Part shown: in pieces, positions 1 through 6,200 of the stretch
Position numbering within the stretch: the stretch's first letter is position 1
Layout of the letters: every line of letters begins with the position of its first letter
From: Nitrososphaerota archaeon
GTDB taxonomy: Archaea > Thermoproteota > Nitrososphaeria > Nitrososphaerales > CADDZS01
Length of the DNA stretch: 11,377 nucleotides
Reading direction: 5' to 3'
Assembly: GCA_027886785.1 (NCBI GenBank)
Contig: JAPCJV010000023.1
Coordinates: 1-11,377 of the forward strand
Notes under the pieces: generated by a model
The model's input: the letters and a program-made list of their open reading frames with translations, nothing else
What the model was told of the DNA's origin: nothing
Databases searched by the model: none
Made by a program: the position numbers and the translations under genes

Positions 1-1111
1 AAGTCACGAGATGTCTTCCGGAAAATTAGGTCATTTATCAAATAGCCTATTCCAATGCAATAAAACGGATAGAGCGGTATCGTGGTGTAAAACCAAATGT
101 AACCTAATACAAATGTGAACCCCAGATACGCAGCGACTCCTAATTGCACCAAGCGAACATCCTTTCTTAGAAAGAGGTACGATAACCCAACCAAGCCTAT
201 AATCAATGGAGGGCTTATGCTTCCAACAAAAATCTGAGAGGAGGAGACGGCGGGATTCGTTACAAAGACCAGCAAATCGATGGTGTGCGGTGATAGGATG
301 GAACGCTGGGCATTTTCTGAAAGCAGTTTCAGGAATAGGTCTGGTGCCACAAGAAAGCCATAGAGAAACCATGAGAGAGCTAATGATGCTTAGAGACACC
401 GGTAGAATATAGTCGACGAAGGAAAGATGGTGCTGGAGTTTTCTCTGACTCTTGCCGAATCTGATATAGATCATGAAGAAGATTAAGAAGAGAATTGCCG
501 ACAGACCGTAGATCTTTGATAACGCGCAAAGACCAGCGGTGATTGCCGCGAGGTAGATGTATACGATAGACCTTGTAGACTCGAACTTTCTTGCTAGTAT
601 TACAGTTAACATTAGAAAAAATGAAACCCCCGAGTCGAGGAATAACATCGATAGCAGGGGCGAGGTCAAAACAAAAGCGATCCAAACTATTACTGCGATC
701 CACGCGACTACCTTTTGTTTTCTTAGTAAGACGAAAATTTGGAGCGTCATCAAACTAGAGAAAATGATTGGTACCGTTCTGGGTGAGAGCCCTAACGAAA
801 TGAAGGGGGCAGATAATATTGGAACCAGTGGCGGATGATCTAGCCATGGTTCAACGGTCTGCGAAGATCCAAAAGGAGTTGCAATATCCGTCCTGTTGAA
901 TCCTAACTGGGAGTAAAGTTGGTAGAAGGTGGAGGAAGATGCCAAGTGTCCATGCATAATGGAGTACGCTAATTCTAGCATAGACCTTTTCACCAACATA
1001 GAATGAAATGGGGGTCTCAATTATGAAATATTGTACTAGAAACAAGACTACGATAATGATGAGGAGCAGAAGCCAAGAATAAAACGACTGAAAATGTGTT
1101 ATTTTCGCCAA
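1..1111 (-). pseudogene. GT39/PMT-like membrane glycosyltransferase, two frameshifts, partial
   Basis: This is a polytopic membrane protein of the GT39/ArnT/PMT type, which normally transfers a sugar from a polyprenyl-phosphate donor to a protein or lipid outside the membrane. No single frame covers it. The N-terminal frame starts at TTG 1111 and gives a first membrane helix (LLLLIIIVVLFLV) and ETPISFYVGE. A second frame from about 990 to 355 carries LELAYSIMHG, the family-like WLDHPPL motif and several helices (e.g. AGLCALSKIYG). A third frame, from about 355 to the left edge, carries YIWFYTTIPLYPF, a typical late GT39 segment. Each switch is +1. Dropping one A from the run at 987-990 and one T from the minus-strand run at 354-356 restores a continuous protein of about 370 residues, against 450-600 for intact relatives. 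The rest lies off the left edge. This may be a true pseudogene or two sequence errors. The family call rests on motifs and hydrophobicity. Confidence 0.75.
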
Positions 1112-1129
1112 AAATCCAATTCTGGATTT
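1112..1129. promoter_or_regulatory. Perfect 7-bp dyad abutting the glycosyltransferase start
   Basis: AAATCCA at 1112-1118 and TGGATTT at 1123-1129 are perfect inverted repeats separated by ATTC. The dyad touches the putative TTG start at 1111 on the minus strand. It could be a repressor operator or a hairpin in the 5' end of the transcript. No family of binding site is recognised. Confidence 0.3.
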
Positions 1130-1256
1130 ACGCAGCGATGATTTGAGAGTTTCCTAGATCACAAGGAACGTTGTCTCATGTCTTTCAACCGATCTGAAAT
1201 ATCGCATCATGTCTTCCCAACTCGAATAACCTTATCAAAAACCGCAACACTGAACG

Positions 1257-1266
1257 CATAAATAAC
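1257..1266 (+). promoter_or_regulatory. TATA-like box of the amidinotransferase-family gene
   Basis: The AT-rich sequence CATAAATAAC lies in otherwise mixed-composition DNA, about 35-40 bases before the chosen TTG start at 1299. An archaeal TATA box places transcription about 25 bases downstream, near 1285-1290, so the leader would be very short. This is inferred from spacing and composition only. Confidence 0.35.
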
Positions 1267-1298
1267 AAGTAATTTCCAGAGCGCGAAACACAGGTGTA

Positions 1299-2471
1299 TT
1301 GAACATAGGCGACGGAGAAGTGGTGAGTTTCAAGCTCCATAGAGCTGATGGGATAGTTTCGGAACTGCACTATTTACAGAACACAAAACCTAACCTATAC
1401 GACGAAGCTGAGCGCATTAAGAAAAATCCGTTTTTTGAATCCGGCAAGCCGATGAAAAACTGGATGCTTCATGACATCGACAATTACGATGAAGTCGAGG
1501 GTATTTGGGGAGAAAAATGGGGTGGCGAAGGATTAGGGCGTTTAAGAGAGGTATTGATGTGCAGGCCCACTCCCAATGAATTCAGGCCCGAATTTGTCAA
1601 AGAATGGCAGTACTACCAACTCGCGGGGCCGGTCAAAGATTTTGAAAAACACCTTACGAGATCGGTAGAGCAATTTGAAACCCTCGTGAAAACCTACAAA
1701 GAGAACGGGGTGAAGGTCCATATAATTGATCCACCAGTACCAACAATTGGAATCTACGGGTACCTGAAAAATCTCATCACCCTTGCAGGTGCTGGACTAA
1801 TCGTTCACGGCGGCGCAATTATCACTCGAGCCGCGCTCGGTCCTTGGCAGCGTGGGAGGGAGGTCCTGTACACGAAAGCGCTATTGGATATTGGAGTCCC
1901 GGTCTATCTGTCCTTCAGGGGCAAGGCGGTATGTGAGATTGGAGCAGGAAGGTGGCTGGATGGGAAACGATTCATAATGAATGAAGGCATCGTGGGGAAT
2001 GAAGAAGGGATCCGCCAGGTCAAACCTCTCTTCGACGAATTTGGGTTCGAACTAGTCCTTTGTCATTCGCCGGGCTGGATAAACAAGATGTTTGATGAAA
2101 ATACTGGAATCATAGGCACCTGGCACGTGGATTGGTTCCTCCACCCGGTGCAACTGGGGACGGTCCTCCTGTATCCGGATCTGGTAAATTACGGAATGGT
2201 GCGATATCTGATGGAAAAAAAGGTGGACGTAATTGAGATACCGTCATCAGAACTCTTTGCTTTGGGAGGAAATGTGGGAATGATTGAAGGAGGCAAAGTG
2301 CTCGTTGATCCATCTGCCAAGACTACGATTAAGGAATTGGAAAAGAGAGGAGTGGACTGTATCGAAGTAGATTTTTCAGAGGGCGCCAACGCTGGCTACG
2401 GCATGCATTGCGCGGTGCTTGATCTCATAAGGGATCAGCCTTCTCCCACTCTTGAGGAACTAAAACGATAG
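1299..2471 (+). CDS. Guanidino-group-modifying enzyme (amidinotransferase / arginine deiminase superfamily)
   Basis: This 390-residue cytosolic protein belongs to the pentein-fold superfamily that hydrolyses or transfers amidino groups of arginine-like substrates through a covalent Cys intermediate. The core begins with REVLMCRP (83-90), matching the family's first strand. Next come ITR (175-177), CEIGAGRW with Glu213 (the acidic-motif region), WHVDWF with catalytic-type His276 and Asp278, and a C-terminal AGYGMHC with Cys371 in the nucleophile position. About 80 residues precede the core, which is longer than in simple deiminases. The order E-H-C and the C-terminal Cys support an active enzyme. 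Deiminase, dimethylargininase and amidinotransferase activities cannot be told apart here. The start is TTG 1299; GTG codons at 1320 and 1323, behind GGAG at 1314-1317, are alternatives that would remove 7-8 residues. It is monocistronic and convergent with the next gene. Confidence 0.85.
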   Translation: MNIGDGEVVSFKLHRADGIVSELHYLQNTKPNLYDEAERIKKNPFFESGKPMKNWMLHDIDNYDEVEGIWGEKWGGEGLGRLREVLMCRPTPNEFRPEFVKEWQYYQLAGPVKDFEKHLTRSVEQFETLVKTYKENGVKVHIIDPPVPTIGIYGYLKNLITLAGAGLIVHGGAIITRAALGPWQRGREVLYTKALLDIGVPVYLSFRGKAVCEIGAGRWLDGKRFIMNEGIVGNEEGIRQVKPLFDEFGFELVLCHSPGWINKMFDENTGIIGTWHVDWFLHPVQLGTVLLYPDLVNYGMVRYLMEKKVDVIEIPSSELFALGGNVGMIEGGKVLVDPSAKTTIKELEKRGVDCIEVDFSEGANAGYGMHCAVLDLIRDQPSPTLEELKR

Positions 2472-2605
2472 AAAAGGTTCGAGCAATTCGAAGGACAGCT
2501 CGGTTAGACCTCACCAAAAGAGACCGAAATATTAGTTTCAGCTCAAGTACGTGAGGAAGTCCTGTTCAGAGACGGCTGATATCCTAGCCCGGTTTCGAAG
2601 AATCT

Positions 2606-3127
2606 TCAAGTACTGTTGAACATCGGATGCACTTTCAGGTTCCCTTCCATTCGGACGTACTTTTTCAAGCGCAGCACTCTCTGCCTAAAGTGCTCCTGAC
2701 AATCACTATACAGTTCCCTTGCAGTCGTAGCATCCGCCCTGCCTAACTTCTGACAGGTCTTGCACAAGGTGGGGTCGTATCCTTGACTGAATTCTTTCTT
2801 CTTTGGAGTAGCCGCTGGGAGTTTCATGACGATCTCCATAGCAGTCTTGAAGTTTATCCCGGGGCGGACCGGGATGCCAAAGTTCTTTACTATTTCCTTG
2901 CCGATCGCCCTGTCCACGAGCGAGGTGCCGATCCGGAAGAACTTGGACATTGCCTCCGTGAACTCCTCGGGCCGATCGAGGATCTCATTTTTGGACAGGT
3001 TGTGGGAGAGCATCATCTCCGTGTAGAACACCTCTTCAACGTTAGCACCGATAGAATCCAGGCCCTTGCTAATTCCATCGAGGATCCCGCTTCCGATTTC
3101 TTCAGTCGCGATGAGGCTTTGTGACAA
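2606..3127 (-). CDS. Hypothetical protein, helical domain plus C2CH zinc-finger-like tail
   Basis: The function of this 173-residue soluble protein is not recognised. Residues 1-90 look like a compact helical domain. The segment EILDRPEEFTEAMSKFF (48-64), followed by an aliphatic GKEIVKNFGI stretch (76-85), resembles small archaeal sensor/output domains of the DUF3227/NitrOD5 kind; this is from memory and uncertain. The C-terminal part has CKTC (122-125) and CQEH (143-146), which could bind zinc as C2CH, then a basic segment (FRQRVLRLKKYVR) that might contact nucleic acid. No signal peptide or membrane helix is seen. The start is TTG 3127, because no ATG or GTG occurs nearby in frame. An AATAAA at 3157-3162, read as TTTATT on the coding strand, lies about 33 bases upstream and fits a leaderless or near-leaderless start. 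It converges on the amidinotransferase-family gene. Confidence 0.7.
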   Translation of the reverse strand: MSQSLIATEEIGSGILDGISKGLDSIGANVEEVFYTEMMLSHNLSKNEILDRPEEFTEAMSKFFRIGTSLVDRAIGKEIVKNFGIPVRPGINFKTAMEIVMKLPAATPKKKEFSQGYDPTLCKTCQKLGRADATTARELYSDCQEHFRQRVLRLKKYVRMEGNLKVHPMFNST

Positions 3128-3368
3128 TTTAGTACCTACTGGGATGTGGTATAGCGAATAAAGAGTGTGACGGAGTAAGAATACGAATAATTGGTTGGAT
3201 TTTGGAGGGTACTCTCTCCGGACTGTACTTTGAATTCACGTTTATCGCACTTTCCGCACTGCATCGAGGAGAGATTCCTTACACAGACTAGTGGGGCCCC
3301 CTAGAAGGGGATCGCAAGCGGAAGGAGGGATTTCATGAGCTCTCTGTCCCAAGCTCGGTTTGTTTGTA

Positions 3369-3387
3369 ACAGCTAGTACCAAGCTGT
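3369..3387. other. Hairpin CAGCT-N7-AGCTG, outside the 84-base repeat
   Basis: ACAGCT (3369-3374) and AGCTGT (3382-3387) form a perfect 6-bp stem around a 7-base loop. Stem and loop length match the hairpin inside both copies of the 84-base repeat (3505-3521 and 10457-10473), while the loop bases differ. It may be a diverged relative of the repeat or a common 3'-end structure. Confidence 0.4.
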
Positions 3388-3442
3388 GGAAGCTCTTCGA
3401 GTGACTCTTCTGTTTGATACAGGATTACTATTGCTCTAAAGT

Positions 3443-3526
3443 TTCATTGCTTTATGCAACCATTTCTCGTACGATCGCGCAGCGGTGCACATTTTCGTAC
3501 CGTTCAGCTTGAAACGAGCTGTCCGA
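3443..3526 (+). repeat. 84-base direct repeat, copy 1
   Basis: This copy aligns without gaps to 10395-10478, with 73 of 84 bases identical; 9 of the 11 differences are transitions. The right 23 bases (3504-3526) are identical and contain a 5-bp hairpin CAGCT-N7-AGCTG. The left part has CTTTATG, which looks like a TATA box. The copy begins 8 bases after the stop codon of the minus-strand gene 3535-4392. No tRNA fold, box C/D motif or transposase is visible. It could be a small dispersed element, a conserved 3' UTR or an RNA gene. Confidence 0.85.
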
Positions 3527-3532
3527 TCTGTA

Positions 3533-3557
3533 AATCACTCATTTACTTGAACAAAGG
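3533..3557 (-). repeat. 25-base repeat over a stop codon, inverted copy A
   Basis: On the minus strand this matches 10318-10342 of the plus strand at 23 of 25 positions. In both places it is read in the same frame and ends the protein with VQVNE followed by TGA. It lies 6 bases from repeat copy 1. The two host genes are otherwise unrelated. Confidence 0.75.
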
Positions 3558-4392
3558 TCATGTGATTCTTGCAAGTCCTGCAAAAGCGGCTTTCTTGATA
3601 CTGCTCGTGAGAATATTCGATCTTACATGAAGTACAGAGTATTTTCGTAACCTTCGGCTTGTTCTTCTCCGTCCCCACCTTCGCTTTTCTTAGCTCCGAA
3701 TCATTCTTAACGCGTAGAGTAATTTCGAATAAAGCTTTGATTTGATCGAGCTTTCTCTTGAATGGTTCCTCTTCGCGAGCTACCTGAGTACATACGATAT
3801 CGATAGACGGAACTTCTGGAGGATGGCTCAGCCCTTCCTTTAACCTCCACTCTACTCCTGATTGCCTGATTGCATCGACGAGCGAAAAAATCCGATCTAT
3901 CTCTGCTTCATTTATCGCATTAGATTGGACTTTCAAATCAGCGCGGTACTCCGGCGATTCAGCGAAGTTGTGGGGCTTCAATTTCGTATACACGAGGGTC
4001 TGGAAACCGTCGTCTACTGCTAACAGGCACTTCAAGAATTCGCTCTTCTCTCCGGCGTGGTACGCATCGAGGATGTTCCGCAGCTTGGCGACACTCTTGA
4101 GAGTGTTGCACTCCAGTCCCAACTGAAGCGTCTCATCCCCCTCCCGGTCTATCACGTAGATTACCGGATCGGGGCGATTCGAAGTTTGTTCTTTGGTTTC
4201 TTCGGCGGGTAAAGGAAAAATCAAGATTTCATTTCCGGACACTCTGTTCACAATCGATGCGTCATCTAGATGTGCCAACAGACTCTCTCCAAGTACTTCC
4301 TCCGCTAATCTGTACCATTTAACAGATCTCTGTTCCTGTACCTGAATCTCCAGCTCCGGCAAGGTTGAGCGCTCTCGCAAACCAGTCCTCAA
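3535..4392 (-). CDS. Orphan protein with C-terminal C4 zinc ribbon
   Basis: This 285-residue soluble protein is not recognised. Residues 1-235 are a mix of predicted strands and helices with no motif I can name; residues 60-75 look like a polar linker. The basic stretch at 235-250 leads into a zinc ribbon, CTSC (253-256) and CRTC (271-274), spaced as in small four-Cys ribbons that bind nucleic acid or protein. There is no signal peptide or membrane segment. The start is TTG 4392; an in-frame stop lies four codons upstream and there is no in-frame ATG near the N-terminus. TTG 4380 is the other option. It is divergent from the phosphoesterase gene, and the AT-rich box at about 4428-4441 may serve both. 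Its last six codons belong to the 25-base repeat shared with the transporter gene at 9072-10340, and the 84-base repeat follows its stop. Confidence 0.7.
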   Translation of the reverse strand: MRTGLRERSTLPELEIQVQEQRSVKWYRLAEEVLGESLLAHLDDASIVNRVSGNEILIFPLPAEETKEQTSNRPDPVIYVIDREGDETLQLGLECNTLKSVAKLRNILDAYHAGEKSEFLKCLLAVDDGFQTLVYTKLKPHNFAESPEYRADLKVQSNAINEAEIDRIFSLVDAIRQSGVEWRLKEGLSHPPEVPSIDIVCTQVAREEEPFKRKLDQIKALFEITLRVKNDSELRKAKVGTEKNKPKVTKILCTSCKIEYSHEQYQESRFCRTCKNHMTFVQVNE

Positions 4393-4431
4393 CTTGAAAA
4401 ATTACACGTCTTCATTCGCGACGGTACTTTT

Positions 4432-4443
4432 TATTATATAAGG
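4432..4443 (+). promoter_or_regulatory. TATA box of the phosphoesterase gene (leaderless)
   Basis: TATTATATAAGG is a strong archaeal TATA match. Its centre is about 27 bases before the ATG at 4464, so transcription should begin at or next to the A of the start codon. No Shine-Dalgarno sequence precedes the ATG, in keeping with a leaderless mRNA. Read on the other strand, the box could also serve the divergent gene starting at 4392. Confidence 0.7.
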
Positions 4444-4463
4444 CGAATGAAAAAAACGGAATT

Positions 4464-6176
4464 ATGAAAAGGAGAGTAATGGCGCTCCTCCTGCTCTTTT
4501 TCCTGGTCTCGGTTTCTCTTGCACCTAACTCGTCCTCTTCGCAGACCGCCGCGAATCCACTGAAGCACTTGATCTTCATTCTTCAGGAGAACCATTCTTT
4601 CGATAATTATTTTGGTACGTATCCAGGCGCGAATAATTTGTCATATGCTCCGCCGTGTTGTCCCACGACGCTCCCCGCAGCTGCCGCAGGACCTGCGATC
4701 CAGCCGTTTCATCTGAACGTTTCACAGCCGATCAATATTGTCGGAGACGAACTCCCTCCCGGACAGATGTATCCCAACGCTAGCGACCAGCTGATCGCCT
4801 CAAGTACCGGAGGAAACGTTGCCCCCTTCCAGCTGCCGGTAGAGTCCTCTGCAGACCTGTACCATTCGTGGCAGGCGGCACATATTGACTGGAACAACGG
4901 GTCGATGAACGGGTTCATCGCGGGCGAAGCAAGCAACCAGACCATGGGGTACTACAACCGCGCCGACATTCCGTACTACTGGGATTACGCCTCAAATTAC
5001 GTTTTGGACGACACTTTCTATTCGTCACTCTTGGGTCCGAGCTTTCCCAATCATCTGTACATTACGTCGGGCACTTCGGGCAACATCACCGGCAACCCCA
5101 GAGCCAAGGGCCCGGATTTTCAGCTAACGCAGTACTTCAACCTGACCTGGACAGATCTTGCCCAGGAACTTTCGCAAAGCGGGATCTCATGGAAGTGGTA
5201 CACAGGAAAGGCGAACGTCACGGCGCCGAGCTACTGGGACGTGCTTCCGGTTTTCAGTTATTTCCAGAAGAATCCGCAGATCCTTAAGCAGAACGTCGTC
5301 AGCACCCAGAACTTTGTAAACTCCGTTCAAAACGGGACGCTTCCCTCCGTTTCGTGGATCGTTCCGGGGAGCGTGTGGCATCCGCCCACGGCGCCCTTTA
5401 CCTCTTCTCCCACGATCCAGTATTGCGGTACTTCCGAACATCCTCCGGCGCGGCCCGACTGCGGGATGGACTACGTTTCGTATCTCGTCAACGCCCTTAT
5501 GAACAGCCCGTACTGGAGTTCCACCGCGATCGTAATCACCTGGGATGATTACGGCGGATTTTACGACCACGTCGCTCCACCGCAGGAAGATAGCTTCGGC
5601 GAGGGCTTCAGAGTACCTACAATAGTTATTTCTCCCTGGGCAAAGCACGGATACGTGGATCACACGCCGTACGAATTCAGCTCATTCCTTTCCCTGGTCG
5701 AGACCACCTTCAACGTCGCGTCTCTAGGCACCAGAGATTCCTTTGGCGTTGGAAAAAACAACATGATGAACTCCTTTGACTTTTCTCAGGTACCGCAACC
5801 CGTCCTCATTGAACCGGGCACTTTCCTCGGACCCGGATACTCTCCTCCGCTGAGCAACGGATATACCGGCGGAGGCACCGGAACGAGCAGCAGTTCGTCC
5901 GCGTCCTCAACATTGACCAGCTCTACTCTTTTCACGTCTACGACATCTTCAGTTACTACTACGGAAACTAGTACACAAATAACATTCAGTTCTGGAGTTC
6001 AATCTAGTTCTTCGTCCAATTCTACGACCACAAGCACGACCTTAACGGGAGGAACCCCATCCGGAGTTGCAGATTGGGAGATTGCAACTGCTGCTGTTGT
6101 GGCCGCAGTATTGGGAGGGTCTATAGTGTATTATTTGAGGCGTACTGGAAGGATGCATAAACCAGAAACGACTTAG
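4464..6176 (+). CDS. Secreted membrane-anchored phosphoesterase (phospholipase C / acid phosphatase family)
   Basis: This 570-residue protein belongs to the alkaline-phosphatase-like phosphoesterase family of bacterial phospholipase C and AcpA acid phosphatase, which hydrolyse phosphomonoesters or diesters. Residues 1-27 are a signal peptide (basic MKRR, then a hydrophobic core). The catalytic domain shows ENHSFDN (42-48), GPSFPNHLY (191-199), SWIVPG (297-302), EHPP (325-328) and [11 protein letters not shown] (360-370), all family motifs with metal-binding acidic and His positions. The nucleophile position in the first motif appears as Ser/Asn, as in other phospholipase C-like members. At least eight NxS/T sequons lie in the domain. 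Residues about 470-532 form a Ser/Thr-rich stalk, followed by one membrane helix (about 538-557) and a short basic tail. The enzyme is therefore likely displayed outside the cell on a glycosylated stalk and could scavenge phosphate or attack phospholipids. The substrate is unknown. The ATG start is supported by the TATA box 27 bases upstream. Confidence 0.9.
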   Translation: MKRRVMALLLLFFLVSVSLAPNSSSSQTAANPLKHLIFILQENHSFDNYFGTYPGANNLSYAPPCCPTTLPAAAAGPAIQPFHLNVSQPINIVGDELPPGQMYPNASDQLIASSTGGNVAPFQLPVESSADLYHSWQAAHIDWNNGSMNGFIAGEASNQTMGYYNRADIPYYWDYASNYVLDDTFYSSLLGPSFPNHLYITSGTSGNITGNPRAKGPDFQLTQYFNLTWTDLAQELSQSGISWKWYTGKANVTAPSYWDVLPVFSYFQKNPQILKQNVVSTQNFVNSVQNGTLPSVSWIVPGSVWHPPTAPFTSSPTIQYCGTSEHPPARPDCGMDYVSYLVNALMNSPYWSSTAIVITWDDYGGFYDHVAPPQEDSFGEGFRVPTIVISPWAKHGYVDHTPYEFSSFLSLVETTFNVASLGTRDSFGVGKNNMMNSFDFSQVPQPVLIEPGTFLGPGYSPPLSNGYTGGGTGTSSSSSASSTLTSSTLFTSTTSSVTTTETSTQITFSSGVQSSSSSNSTTTSTTLTGGTPSGVADWEIATAAVVAAVLGGSIVYYLRRTGRMHKPETT

Positions 6177-6200
6177 GCACACTCGTAAAAGATCTATGCC

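Larger units (their letters stand above)
3128..3534. other. 407-base intergenic region with hairpins and one repeat copy, no convincing gene
   Basis: No frame is convincingly coding. The region holds a GC-rich hairpin (CCCCT-AGA-AGGGG, 3298-3310) next to GGGGCCCC, a 6-bp hairpin ACAGCT/AGCTGT with a 7-base loop (3369-3387), and the 84-base repeat at 3443-3526. A 42-codon minus-strand frame at 3136-3264 starts with ATG and has one zinc-knuckle-like CGKC; it ends 8 bases before the 173-residue gene. It may be a microprotein or a leader, but nothing else supports it. Another minus-strand frame without a start (about 3445-3340) reads as plausible protein (AIVILYQTEESLEEL), so decayed genes are possible. 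Confidence 0.5.

Noticed and set aside
31..360. C-terminal part of the long minus-strand frame (SCGTRPIPETAF... onward) as the real protein end
   Set aside because: The neighbouring frame over the same bases gives hydrophobic helices and the GT39-like YIWFYTTIPLYPF, so the long frame is out of phase here.
2491..2510. GGACAGCTCGG as a possible third copy of the 84-base repeat
   Set aside because: Only about ten bases match the repeat and the similarity does not extend on either side.
2472..2605. GGTTCGAG and GGTTTCGA resembling tRNA T-loops, plus a TTCGA/TCGAA dyad
   Set aside because: No acceptor, D or anticodon arms can be built around either; the dyad is short and the T-loop match is local only.
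5187..5663. 158-residue minus-strand frame inside the phosphoesterase
   Set aside because: It is the shadow of a strongly supported gene, has an arginine-rich low-quality composition and no motifs.
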